This document shows, piece by piece, positions 1-7,719 of a stretch of 64,000 bases of DNA (position 1 is its first letter; every line of letters starts with the position of its first letter). Location of the stretch: the NCBI GenBank assembly GCA_029782335.1, contig JAKOVA010000123.1, forward strand, positions 1 to 64,000. Reading direction: 5' to 3'. A program made the translations under genes and the position numbers. Source of the stretch: Actinomycetes bacterium (GTDB lineage Bacteria > Actinomycetota > Acidimicrobiia > Acidimicrobiales > Microtrichaceae). The notes beneath the pieces were generated by a model. It was not told where the DNA came from. It ran no database searches and saw only the letters and a program-made list of their open reading frames with translations.

Positions 1-1
1 C

Positions 2-253
2 CTCACCGAGGCACTCCGCCGCGCCAACAAGATCGACTGGTCGAGCCCCGCCGGCAGCGTGTGGACCAACACCATCGTCCGCGCCGACGGCCGCAAGATG
101 GTCGCTCGCAAGGAGGCCCACGAACTCGCCGCCGGCATCATCGCCTACCTCATCGCCGACGAGTACATGACCACCGACGACCGCAACGAACTCTGGAACA
201 CGTGCGAACCGGGGCTCGAGCGGCGCCTCAGAGAGCAGATGAGACGGGAGTAG
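2..253 (+). CDS. DGQHR-domain (DndB-like) protein, C-terminal fragment
   Basis: The frame is open from base 2 to a TAG at 251-253, so only the last 83 residues of a longer gene are in the window. No domain can be named from this piece alone. It does align by eye along its length with the C-terminus of the neighbouring 440-residue DGQHR protein: both have an I-D-W motif, then V-I-V-R, then an alternating A/G-I-I-A/G-Y-L stretch. It is therefore probably the tail of a second, paralogous DGQHR protein. It runs convergently into that paralogue, and the two coding ends overlap by 26 nt. The length and start lie outside the window. Confidence 0.6.
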   Translation, partial: LTEALRRANKIDWSSPAGSVWTNTIVRADGRKMVARKEAHELAAGIIAYLIADEYMTTDDRNELWNTCEPGLERRLREQMRRE

Positions 254-1550
254 GCAATGCCGGCATCGACTCTGACCCGGTGGGGTCCCACCCCTTCGAC
301 TCGGCGAAGGCCATCCGCAAGCGATCCGTCGCTTGCGGGGACATGGCCGGTCCAGCCACGAGGTACCCGATCAGACGACCGGCGAGCTCGATTGAATTCG
401 ACTTCGCCATCATCGCTCCGTTGCTTCGAACGATCACATCGCGCCAATGCTCGGCGTCGGCGCTCCAGTCGATCTGGTTCAGTCGCTTGACGGCCTCCAA
501 CAAAGGCACTCCCGCTGATCGAGCGTGCGCGAGCCCATGGAACACGCTGACATGCATGATCGGGCGCATCAACAGCGCGGAGGACGAGCGGCCTCGGCGA
601 AGGTCCGGGATCACGTACGGGTGCGCCGCCGCCCGCGCGAGTGCGTCGACACCCTGCAGCACAGCGCTCCACCACTCGACACACCAGCCGTACGCCTGCT
701 CGAGCAAGGCGTTGGGGGGTCTCGTCACACGATCCTTCTCGCCGAAGTCACGGAGGTTGTGAGCATCGAGGATGACCTCGGTCGACTGATACACCGCGCT
801 CAGTGTCGTGAGAGCCTCCGAGTTCTGCGAGAGCGATGTCGAGCGCCACTCGACGAGGGGCTCACCGGTGGTCGGATGGAGCAGTCCCAATGGTGGCTTG
901 GGCTCCGACAGACCGAGCGGCGGATCGGTATCGACGAGCCAACGAGCAACGATCGCGTAGCCGTCGTCTTCGCTGGTTATGATGTTGTCGCTCTTGGACG
1001 TCGGTCGCGCGTGCTGGTTGACCTTGTTGAAGATCCGCCGCGTTTTCTCCAACACCTCGTGCCGAACGAAGACGACGCAGACCTCGTCATCCGCGATCTC
1101 GTTGCTGTACGGCCCATCAACCTCTGCTCGTCCGCCGACGATCTCGCGCAGCGCCACCAAGCGGTGCTGTCCATCAAGAGCCACCAATTGCCCGCCGCTG
1201 ACGGTGAGGAACCCAACGCGCTCGCTGAAGGCGCGGTACGCAGCACCAAGTCCTGACGTCAGCTCCGCCAGAGGCTCGAAGGAGAACTCCTCGGGCTCGT
1301 AGACCAGCACGATCAGCGACCCGAAGAAGCGGTCCGCTGATCGCACCAAGTACGGAATCAACTCCTCCTGGATTCGTCTCATCGCGAGCTCGCGCTGGAA
1401 ACGCTCGCTGATGCTCCACTGCCGCCACTCGCTCAGCTCGCTGACCGGGATGGCCACTGACGCCAGGTCACGAGCGGATATTGCTACCTGGAAGTAGTCG
1501 TTTGAGCCCATCCGGGCTCGGATCGCAGGGAACGTGAACGAGGTGCTCAT
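228..1550 (-). CDS. DGQHR-domain (DndB-like) protein
   Basis: A 440-residue protein with the signature ALDGQHRLVALRE; the DGQHR residues are 126-130. Proteins with this motif include DndB of DNA phosphorothioation systems, which represses the dnd operon, and related proteins of other DNA-modification loci. The ATG overlaps the stop of the upstream sigma-like gene as ATGA (1547-1550), so the two are probably translationally coupled. The C-terminal ~80 residues resemble the fragment encoded at the left edge. No dndACDE-type genes are visible here, so a modification partner, if any, lies to the left. The role (sensor, regulator or effector) cannot be decided from sequence. Confidence 0.75.
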   Translation of the reverse strand: MSTSFTFPAIRARMGSNDYFQVAISARDLASVAIPVSELSEWRQWSISERFQRELAMRRIQEELIPYLVRSADRFFGSLIVLVYEPEEFSFEPLAELTSGLGAAYRAFSERVGFLTVSGGQLVALDGQHRLVALREIVGGRAEVDGPYSNEIADDEVCVVFVRHEVLEKTRRIFNKVNQHARPTSKSDNIITSEDDGYAIVARWLVDTDPPLGLSEPKPPLGLLHPTTGEPLVEWRSTSLSQNSEALTTLSAVYQSTEVILDAHNLRDFGEKDRVTRPPNALLEQAYGWCVEWWSAVLQGVDALARAAAHPYVIPDLRRGRSSSALLMRPIMHVSVFHGLAHARSAGVPLLEAVKRLNQIDWSADAEHWRDVIVRSNGAMMAKSNSIELAGRLIGYLVAGPAMSPQATDRLRMAFAESKGWDPTGSESMPALPTPVSSAL

Positions 1551-3985
1551 CCGAACATGATCCTGTCTACGAGAGCGACGAGGTCCTCATCGCCACGCCT
1601 GGCGAGTGAACCCCGCACCCTGAACGCCAAGTTGTCCGCACCCTCCTCGATCGCGAGCAGTCGCGCAAGAGCTTGCAGCGGATCCCCGGGTCGCCACTCC
1701 ACACCGACCAAGTCGGCGACGCGGCCGAAATCAACCTCGACATCGTCTGACATCCATTGCACTTCCAGCGCATCCCCAGGCCTGAAGACGAGAACCAACC
1801 AGTCACCAACTTGGCCGTGGGTCTGGTCCACGAAGGACCGCAACGAGCCGATGGTCGGCTGGCCCCACGCTGTCCAACTCAGCAGCATCGTTCCACCTGA
1901 GTGATTCCACTCTCGTTGGCTGCCAGGCCGTAGCCCGAGCCAGCCAGCAAGCGGTTCGGGGACGCGACGACCACTACCACGAAGAATCTCACCGTCGACA
2001 CGAACCCTCCACGATGCGACGCCAGGAGCGATCTCGTAGCAGCCAGGAGTCGCTGCGAGGTCAGACCCGACCTCGTAGCTACCCTCATCGCGCACCGAGA
2101 TGACCCCCGCTGCGTCGACTCGGAACATCGGCCTTCCCGCATACATGCGAACACTCGCTGGCGAGATGTCGTGCCGTACGGCCAGTCGTTGGACGAGCTC
2201 GTCGATCGGAACCGACCCGCCAGACCGCTCGATCTCTTCGACCATCTCCTGCGCGACCGACGTGTACTCGTCCATGGCCCACTCGCGAAGAGCGAACCGC
2301 GACTTGGTTACTCGGTGGACACGATCGTCTTCGAACAATCGCTGGCGAACGGATCGGAGGGAGGCGTCACGGTCCAAATCCTCCAAGATCTCCTCAGCCG
2401 ACATGGGACGACCGCGAAGCCTGAGCAGGCGGACAGCTGCGTCAATCACGTTCTGCCCGCCGCAGAACCAGCCGTCGTCGAGCCGCTGGAACCGACCGAA
2501 CGACTCCATCCAAGCGCTGTGTTGATCATCGTGGATGGAGAATCTGCCAAGCTCCGTTCGAAGATCGGCCTCCGAAAGAAAGCCGTCGTCGCCTGCGACC
2601 TCCTCAAGTTGGGCTCGAATCTGCTTGATCGGCGTGCCACCGCCTGAGACAGCCCAACCACCGTGCTCCGTGTACGGACCTGCGAGCCAAGAGAAGAGAA
2701 GCTCAGCGTCGGACAACAGGTCGGGCGAGATGTCACGGAGGGCCCAACTCAGGGCGGCCGCGTACCGCTCACTGTCCAGTCTGACGTACATACCCAGACG
2801 AAGTTGGAGTTCCTCGGCTCGGTCAACGATCGGCGCCAGGCGCGGCCCGTTCAACCGATCACGCAGTTCGCGTGAACACCTGACCTGCAGCTGCCGAACA
2901 CGCTCCCGTGTCAGCCCAGCGTCCTCGCCGATCGCCTCCAGAGTCGGACCTCCGCCACGACCCCACACTCTCAGCCGCAGGATCTGAAGCTCCCGTTCAT
3001 CGAACGTCGAGAGCAGCCCTTCGACGAGATCGCACACGTCGAGTTCGGTACCACCTGCGATCGGTTGGCTGGCCAGGCGCTGCCACTCCTGCCTCACTCG
3101 CGACGGCATTGGATCTTGACTCGGGTTGATCGTCAGCAAGTCGCCGACATTGCCAATGCCTCGCTCTCGCCGTCCCCACGCGAGCAGCGAGCCGAGTGGC
3201 CCGTACAGCTCCCGAAGCGTCACGTCCGAGACACTCGAAGCGGCGGCATCGCCGGGTGTGAGGTCTGCGAGGCGCTCGAGCAAGTCGAGGACGCTCCGCT
3301 CCCCGACGTTCGCACGGGAGGTCAGCTCACCTACGTCGACTTCAAGCAGACGCTCCCATGACAGATCACCCAGAGCGGAACGCAGGCGCGTTGGGATGAG
3401 CCAGTTCGGCACGACCTCCAATCGAAGTGAGCGGAGATGGGGCCGAAGCTCACCGATCCGTCCGCTGGGGAGGCGCGCGCCGGCGCGAGCCCGGTCGTCC
3501 GCAGGAGAAGCCTCATGACGAATAGTCGATGACACGGAGATGCTCTGAGCAACGCTGGCGTCCGCGACCGCAAGCAGGCTCGTGATCCCGAAGTTCGGCA
3601 CAACAAGCAAGTCCGTTGCCTTCATGGAGCAGAGGTGCCCCCACGTAACGACTCGCTTGCGTCGGAGCGCATTCCAGGCCCGGGTGCCCAGCAACTCCTC
3701 AGCGAGAGCCTCGTCGGCGCAACGGTAGAGAACCGGGAACATCGAGCCGAGCCGATGAATCCCTTGTTGCAGGAGTTGGCGATGGCAGGAAAGAAGCGCC
3801 GCTACGTCCTCGTCGCTGACCTCGTCGATAGACCGACCTTCAAGGTGGGAAGGGAGCAACTGCAGGTCCGCGGCAAGCGGAAAGACGTACGCGCAAGCAA
3901 CGACCTGCGGCGCCATCGCGCTGGCTGCATCTGGATCGTCCTCCCGCAAGAACACATCCTGGATCTTAGAGAAGGGGTTGCTCAC
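1547..3985 (-). CDS. Large sigma-region-4/HARE-HTH-like DNA-binding protein
   Basis: About 812 residues from the GTG at 3985. The open frame continues to 4138, but that extension would translate the structured repeat at 4002-4133, so I reject it. The N-terminal third has two helix-hairpin-helix-like segments resembling the RNA polymerase alpha C-terminal domain. The middle has a sigma-70 region-4-like helix-turn-helix (ERELQILRLRVWG, then LTRERVRQLQVR). This is followed by a HARE-HTH-like winged helix (GRPMSAEEILEDLD) and another winged-helix-like segment. The C-terminal ~150 residues are unrecognised. No region-2 core-binding domain is visible, so it is not an ordinary sigma factor. It is the first gene of a two-gene unit with the DGQHR protein. 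Confidence 0.65.
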   Translation of the reverse strand: MSNPFSKIQDVFLREDDPDAASAMAPQVVACAYVFPLAADLQLLPSHLEGRSIDEVSDEDVAALLSCHRQLLQQGIHRLGSMFPVLYRCADEALAEELLGTRAWNALRRKRVVTWGHLCSMKATDLLVVPNFGITSLLAVADASVAQSISVSSTIRHEASPADDRARAGARLPSGRIGELRPHLRSLRLEVVPNWLIPTRLRSALGDLSWERLLEVDVGELTSRANVGERSVLDLLERLADLTPGDAAASSVSDVTLRELYGPLGSLLAWGRRERGIGNVGDLLTINPSQDPMPSRVRQEWQRLASQPIAGGTELDVCDLVEGLLSTFDERELQILRLRVWGRGGGPTLEAIGEDAGLTRERVRQLQVRCSRELRDRLNGPRLAPIVDRAEELQLRLGMYVRLDSERYAAALSWALRDISPDLLSDAELLFSWLAGPYTEHGGWAVSGGGTPIKQIRAQLEEVAGDDGFLSEADLRTELGRFSIHDDQHSAWMESFGRFQRLDDGWFCGGQNVIDAAVRLLRLRGRPMSAEEILEDLDRDASLRSVRQRLFEDDRVHRVTKSRFALREWAMDEYTSVAQEMVEEIERSGGSVPIDELVQRLAVRHDISPASVRMYAGRPMFRVDAAGVISVRDEGSYEVGSDLAATPGCYEIAPGVASWRVRVDGEILRGSGRRVPEPLAGWLGLRPGSQREWNHSGGTMLLSWTAWGQPTIGSLRSFVDQTHGQVGDWLVLVFRPGDALEVQWMSDDVEVDFGRVADLVGVEWRPGDPLQALARLLAIEEGADNLAFRVRGSLARRGDEDLVALVDRIMFG

Positions 3986-4001
3986 GCTGGGTCGAACGAG
4001 G

Positions 4002-4133
4002 ACGTTGCCGCCCTGCGGGCGGGTGCGGTGATGCGTCGCCGCTCGCTGGCCGGTCAAGCCCCTCGTTCCTCGGGGCCGAGCCCTTCGGGTTGACCGGCGC
4101 TCGTCGTCGACGCCGCCCGTGCGGGCGAAGCCC
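4002..4133 (+). ncRNA. Structured intergenic element, copy 1 of 3
   Basis: A 132-nt element between the divergent sigma-like gene and the ArdC-like gene. It opens with a GC hairpin (GCCGCCC-TGC-GGGCGG), then a long-range stem CCGGTCAA (4050-4057) with TTGACCGG (4090-4097). That stem encloses two small hairpins, giving a three-way-junction shape. It closes with GCCCG-TG-CGGGC. It ends 19 nt before the ArdC start codon, so on the plus strand it would be the 5' leader of that gene. Copies at 5098-5229 and 5820-5959 keep the architecture. That it acts as RNA is an inference. Confidence 0.6.
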
Positions 4134-4152
4134 AGCACGAGGAGGCGCAGCG

Positions 4153-5049
4153 ATGAAGGCAGAAGATCTTTTCGAGAAGGTGACCGCCGATCTGGTGGCA
4201 GCGATCGAAGACGGAGCGAAGGACTGGCGGATGCCGTGGCACCGCCTCGCCGCCGGCGGTCTGCCTCGCAGCGTCGACGGTCGGCCGTATCGCGGGTGGA
4301 ACGCGCTCGTTCTGGCGATGTTCGCAGCCGATCGGGAGTGGACGTCGGCGCGATGGGCGACGTACAACGCGTGGCAGCGCCACGGCGCTCAGGTTCGTCG
4401 CGGCGAGCGCGGCACGCACATCGTGTTGTGGAAGCCGACCGAACGCCACGAGGCCACCGAGGACGGCGACGACACCATCCACCGGTCGTTGCTCGCCCGC
4501 ACCTTCACCGTGTTCGCCGCCGAGCAGGTCGACGGCGCGGGCCATCTGGTCGGCGTCGTCGACGTCGAGCCCGAACAGCGGATCGACTCGGCAGAGGCCT
4601 ACCTCTCCGCCATCGGTGCCGACGCGGTCCATGGCGGCGACCGCGCGTGCTACGTCCCGGCGATCGACCGCATACACCTACCGCACCGCCACCAGTTCGA
4701 CGCTCCGTCGGCCTACTACTCGACCGCCGCCCACGAGCACGTGCACTGGACTGGGCACGGCAGCCGCATGGCCCGCGACCTGTCCGGTCGGTTCGGAAGC
4801 CACGCCTACGGCGCGGAAGAGCTCGTCGCCGAGCTTGGCGCCGCGTTCTGGTGCGCTCAGTTCAGCCTCGAGCAGGCCACCCGCGATGACCACGCTGCCT
4901 ATCTCGGCGACTGGCTCGCGCTCCTTCGCACCGACACTCGAGCGCTCGTCGCCGCATGCGGGCACGCACAGCGGGCGGTCGACTTCCTGAACGGTGCAGC
5001 CGGCCACGCCGAGGCGAGCACGGCCAACGCTGCGACGTCGACCGCATAG
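4153..5049 (+). CDS. ArdC-type antirestriction protein (ssDNA-binding + zincin)
   Basis: A 298-residue protein of the ArdC family. The N-terminal ssDNA-binding domain is recognisable (MPWHRL near residue 28, RGWNALVL near 48, RRGERGTHIVLWKP near 82). The C-terminal zincin-like peptidase domain carries the HExxH motif HEHVH at 194-198, followed by W-T-G-H. ArdC proteins are carried by conjugative elements and protect incoming DNA from host restriction. The start is the ATG preceded by AGGAGG at 4140-4145; the longer open frame upstream runs through the structured element and is rejected. It is probably an early-expressed gene of the ICE, set in the cargo zone and read toward the relaxase. Confidence 0.85.
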   Translation: MKAEDLFEKVTADLVAAIEDGAKDWRMPWHRLAAGGLPRSVDGRPYRGWNALVLAMFAADREWTSARWATYNAWQRHGAQVRRGERGTHIVLWKPTERHEATEDGDDTIHRSLLARTFTVFAAEQVDGAGHLVGVVDVEPEQRIDSAEAYLSAIGADAVHGGDRACYVPAIDRIHLPHRHQFDAPSAYYSTAAHEHVHWTGHGSRMARDLSGRFGSHAYGAEELVAELGAAFWCAQFSLEQATRDDHAAYLGDWLALLRTDTRALVAACGHAQRAVDFLNGAAGHAEASTANAATSTA

Positions 5050-5097
5050 CTGAGTCGGCCGGGGACGGCAGCCGTCGCCGGCCGCGTTCTCGCACGG

Positions 5098-5229
5098 ACG
5101 TTGCCGCCCTTCGGGCGGGTGCGGTGGGTGCGTCACCGGTCCGCCACCTGTCAAGCCCCTCGTTCCTCGGGGCCAAGCCCTCCGGGTTGACAGGCGCTAC
5201 CCGGCGACGCCGCCCGTGCGGGCGAGCCC
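5098..5229 (+). ncRNA. Structured intergenic element, copy 2 of 3
   Basis: The same 132-nt architecture as copy 1. The long-range stem here is CCTGTCAA (5147-5154) with TTGACAGG (5187-5194). Relative to copies 1 and 3, both sides of one base pair have changed (G-C to T-A), so pairing is kept. That compensatory change is the best evidence that the structure matters. It lies in the leader of the 144-codon gene starting at 5327 and is followed by a separate strong hairpin at 5249-5299. Confidence 0.65.
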
Positions 5230-5248
5230 GCTCATCCGGCTGGCTCGA

Positions 5249-5299
5249 CCGGAACCGGAGGGTCGGGGTTCGGGGAAGTCCCCGCCCCTCCGGAACCGG
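5249..5299. repeat. Long GC-rich hairpin in leader of the 5327 gene
   Basis: A near-perfect inverted repeat. CCGG pairs with CCGG, a symmetrical AA/AA internal loop follows, then CCGGAGGG pairs with CCCTCCGG. After one mismatch CGGGG pairs with CCCCG, around an 11-nt loop. It ends 27 nt before the next start codon, so it could attenuate transcription or block ribosome entry. There is no U-tract, so a classical intrinsic terminator is less likely. Confidence 0.6.
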
Positions 5300-5326
5300 T
5301 GCCCAACACCTCGAAAGGCACCTCCG

Positions 5327-5761
5327 ATGAGCAAGACGACTCCCACCGACACCACCACCACGGCCCGACCGGACCATCTGTACGTGTGCGCCGATACCAC
5401 GCCTGGCGTGCACCGCATCGACAGCGAGGAAGCCGCCTGGTGGCTGCCCATCCTGGGGCCGACGGCCATCGTCCTCGCGGCGACGCTCGCCCACTACACG
5501 CCGCCCGAAGGCGCGTGCTGGGATGCGACCGCACTCGCGCAACGCATCGGCCTCGCGGGCAACCGCTCCAAGCTCTGGGCGAGCCTCAACCGGCTCGATC
5601 AGTTCCACGTAGCCCAGTTCCACGCAACCGACGTGGTCACGGTCCGGCTTTGGCTCCCTGCCCTCACCGAGCGCCAACTCACCCGGCTGCCCGATGACAT
5701 GGCCGAGGAGTACCGCTCGGTACACAAGTGCCTGCCGGTCGGAGTCGAGTGCTCCGCATGA
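5327..5761 (+). CDS. Hypothetical protein with possible winged-helix fold
   Basis: A 144-residue protein starting MSKTTPTDTTTT. I do not recognise the family. Residues ~65-90 (DATALAQRIGLAGNRSKLW) look like a helix-turn-helix followed by strands, suggesting a small winged-helix DNA-binding protein of the sort common on actinobacterial plasmids and ICEs. The ATG is chosen because the open frame upstream (from 5216) reads through structured-element and hairpin sequence. A 16-bp inverted repeat begins 5 nt after its stop codon. Confidence 0.6.
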   Translation: MSKTTPTDTTTTARPDHLYVCADTTPGVHRIDSEEAAWWLPILGPTAIVLAATLAHYTPPEGACWDATALAQRIGLAGNRSKLWASLNRLDQFHVAQFHATDVVTVRLWLPALTERQLTRLPDDMAEEYRSVHKCLPVGVECSA

Positions 5762-5765
5762 CCGA

Positions 5766-5805
5766 CGAGACGGTGTGAGCTCACAGAGAAGCTCACACCG
5801 TCTCG
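5766..5805. terminator. Perfect 16-bp inverted repeat; contains TGTGAGCTCACA palindrome
   Basis: CGAGACGGTGTGAGCT (5766-5781) pairs perfectly with AGCTCACACCGTCTCG (5790-5805) around an 8-nt loop, just after the stop of the 5327 gene. It could be a terminator, although no T-tract follows. Inside it, 5769-5800 has the same layout as 15781-15812: an identical 18-mer, a 6-nt spacer, then TCACACCG. At the second site it sits between divergent genes, where a terminator makes no sense. An operator role is therefore an alternative. Confidence 0.5.
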
Positions 5806-5819
5806 CTCAGCGCTCGTTG

Positions 5820-5959
5820 ACGTTGCCGCCCTTCGGGCGGGTGCGGTGGTGCGCTCCCCCGTCGAGCCGGTCAAGCCCGCTCGCTCCTTCGTCGCTCGGG
5901 GCCGAGCCCTTCGGGTTGACCGGCCCGCCGCCGGGAGCGCTGCCCGTGCGGGCGAACCC
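5820..5959 (+). ncRNA. Structured intergenic element, copy 3 of 3
   Basis: A 140-nt version of the element. The GCCGCCC-TTC-GGGCGG opening hairpin, the outer stem CCGGTCAA (5867-5874) with TTGACCGG (5916-5923), and the closing GCCCG-TG-CGGGC are conserved. The first enclosed hairpin is longer than in copies 1 and 2, so length variation is confined to a loop arm as expected of a folded RNA. It forms the leader of the two small genes at 5982 and 6218. Confidence 0.6.
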
Positions 5960-5981
5960 GCCACGCCACTGGAGGAACACC

Positions 5982-6221
5982 ATGGACCCCACCACCGCCC
6001 TCACCCAACTCCGCCACCCCGACACCAACGCCGCCGATCGATTCGACCTCGCAGTCGACCTCGCTCACTGGCTTCGCCACGGCGGGTTCGTTCCCGCCGG
6101 AGAGATGCGAGATGACCTGCTCGACGAGCTGAACCAGATCACGCGGCCACCCACGCAGGGCGACGACGCGCACCTCGAAGCCGCGTACGAGGAACGCACG
6201 GACATGGGGGTCGACTGGTGA
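5982..6221 (+). CDS. Small hypothetical ICE protein (79 aa)
   Basis: A 79-residue, mostly helical, acidic protein; family not recognised. The ATG follows a GGAGGAA ribosome-binding sequence at 5971-5977; the longer frame upstream runs through the structured element and is rejected. Its stop overlaps the GTG of the next gene (GTGA, 6218-6221), so the pair is probably co-translated. Small pairs like this next to antirestriction genes are typical of actinobacterial mobile elements, but no function can be assigned. Confidence 0.55.
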   Translation: MDPTTALTQLRHPDTNAADRFDLAVDLAHWLRHGGFVPAGEMRDDLLDELNQITRPPTQGDDAHLEAAYEERTDMGVDW

Positions 6222-6523
6222 ACACCACACCGATCCACGTAGTCGCTACCGCACGCGTCGTCGACTGGGCGGGCGATCAACCCAACCGGCACGCGTTCCT
6301 CACCACCTGCATCTCTCGCCACCACCGCCGCGACTGGGGCGACCTCGACCACCACGACTGGGAGCTCAACGATCGAGCAGTCGCATGCCGATCCGGCCGG
6401 CTCCTGTCCGCCTACGTCGTTCCTCCCGAGCTCGACCCCGTCGACGCACAGGTCTGGATCATCACCGACGACCTCGAGGACCCCGACACGATCACGACCC
6501 TGCTCTGGCCGACCGACTACTGA
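6218..6523 (+). CDS. Small hypothetical ICE protein (101 aa)
   Basis: A 101-residue protein with a conserved-looking core: an N-terminal HVVATARVVDWAGDQPN, a central GDLDHHDWELND and a C-terminal VWIITDDLEDPD before WPTDY. The number of Asp and Trp residues suggests a compact soluble domain, but I do not recognise the family. It is coupled by GTGA overlap to the 79-residue gene. The next gene is convergent, with 76 nt between them holding only a weak hairpin (around 6560-6580). Confidence 0.55.
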   Translation: MNTTPIHVVATARVVDWAGDQPNRHAFLTTCISRHHRRDWGDLDHHDWELNDRAVACRSGRLLSAYVVPPELDPVDAQVWIITDDLEDPDTITTLLWPTDY

Positions 6524-6599
6524 CCGCCAAGAGCCGCCCGAGCGCGCCACCGCCGACCGACCTCAGCGCCAAGGATGGCGTTGCCGGCGGCGGGTGCAG

Positions 6600-7280
6600 T
6601 CAGTCGCTCGCCGCCACGTGTGCAGCGAGGATGGGCAGGAACTCCACCGGGGGCCCGTCGACGTGCTGAACGTTCCACAGCCCGCTCTCGCGGATCGCGG
6701 CACGTGTCGACCACTGACCGAGCCAGGTCGACGACGCTGGATCGGCACCCGGGTTGCATCGCGCGCTGAGCAGTGCGATCGCACCGGCCTCGATCGTCGC
6801 TCGTGCGCTGGTTGGTCCTGCCTCGTCGAGCACTGGGACGAAGAGGAACGGCATTGCGCGGATATGTGAGCTCACGGCCAGCTCGTGGAGGGACTCGTCG
6901 GCTGACGACGCGATCGGCCGACCCCATGAGTCCCGCAGTCCGAGTGGGTCACCGTCGCGCCCGAGCAGGCACTCCCCGACGTGGAGGCGGAACACCGAGC
7001 CGCGGTGGTTTCCCCCACCGGCGCGGGAGCCGCCCATGTGACCGCGATGCTGAGACAGGCGAGTCCACAGCGACGTCTTCGATCCCGCCTTCAGTGCATG
7101 AGTCCCCACGCGCACGACGCGAGGCGACCCGCTCGCACGTGTCTCCCCCGGCTCGAAGAAGAAGTACACGCCACGCGTGGGCCAGCCCTGTCTGCCGTGA
7201 CAGTCGCCGAGGAGTCGCTCGCCGCCGACGCGTCCGCGCAGGTCGTCGATCAGCGCGTAGAAGTCGTCCAGATCACTCAT
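6600..7280 (-). CDS. GIY-YIG-like nuclease-domain protein
   Basis: A 226-residue protein. The segment GVYFFFEPGETR (residues ~37-48), then RVVRVGTHAL, then SLWTRLSQHRG matches the GIY, YIG-position and catalytic-Arg blocks of GIY-YIG nucleases, with G-V-Y and R-V-G as variants. A Glu in DESLHELA may be the metal ligand. It is the last gene of a three-gene minus-strand operon and its ATG overlaps the stop of the DUF6884-like gene by 8 nt. With an upstream PD-(D/E)XK-like nuclease, the context suggests a DNA-targeting defence or stabilisation cassette. Confidence 0.6.
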   Translation of the reverse strand: MSDLDDFYALIDDLRGRVGGERLLGDCHGRQGWPTRGVYFFFEPGETRASGSPRVVRVGTHALKAGSKTSLWTRLSQHRGHMGGSRAGGGNHRGSVFRLHVGECLLGRDGDPLGLRDSWGRPIASSADESLHELAVSSHIRAMPFLFVPVLDEAGPTSARATIEAGAIALLSARCNPGADPASSTWLGQWSTRAAIRESGLWNVQHVDGPPVEFLPILAAHVAASD

Positions 7281-7719
7281 GGCCGGCCGTAGGTGATCGG
7301 CGTGCGTAGAACTGGAGCTGCTCGCCGACGCGGAGACCGTGCGTGGGCACCTCGACTTGGCCGCCGCGCTCGATCAGTCCATCCTCGAGCCCGAACCCGA
7401 AGTAGTCCGCTCCGGCATGGACCTCGAACGTGGTGCCATCGAACGGTCCCAAGACCTCCATGAGTTGCTCGATGACTCGCGTGGCCCATGCGCGTTTGAT
7501 CGCTCGCCCTGCGCCCGTGAGGGCCTGGTCGTACGGTTCGAGCACCTCGTCCTGCCGGACGAGTCCGTGCTTGGCAGACAGGATGAACCAGTCGTCACAC
7601 GACTCCTCGACGTACCGGCGGCGGCCCAGGAACAGAGCGCTTCGGTAGAGGTCTCGTGCCGGTACCGGCCGGTTGTGCTTCTCGGAGACGCAACCCACGA
7701 GACCGATTCGGGTCGTCAT
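7273..7719 (-). CDS. DUF6884-like protein
   Basis: A 148-residue protein from MTTRIGLVGC. The pattern I-G-L-V-G-C-x-x-x-K, then ARDLYRSALF, then WFILSAKHGL, a VLEPYD motif and a C-terminal LRVGEQLQF is that of the DUF6884 family, whose biochemical role is unknown as far as I know. The start at 7719 overlaps the stop of the upstream nuclease-like gene as ATGA; the frame open to 7830 is overlap with that gene. As the middle gene of the operon it probably works with both nuclease-like neighbours. Confidence 0.7.
   Translation of the reverse strand: MTTRIGLVGCVSEKHNRPVPARDLYRSALFLGRRRYVEESCDDWFILSAKHGLVRQDEVLEPYDQALTGAGRAIKRAWATRVIEQLMEVLGPFDGTTFEVHAGADYFGFGLEDGLIERGGQVEVPTHGLRVGEQLQFYARRSPTAGHE

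Noticed and set aside
3986..4138. N-terminal extension of the sigma-like protein to 4138
   Set aside because: It would translate the structured intergenic element (4002-4133) into an Arg/Gly/His-rich tract unlike the rest of the protein.
4002..5959. Three similar intergenic elements considered as a CRISPR array
   Set aside because: The copies are 132-140 nt, separated by complete genes, with internal pairing and no regular short spacers.
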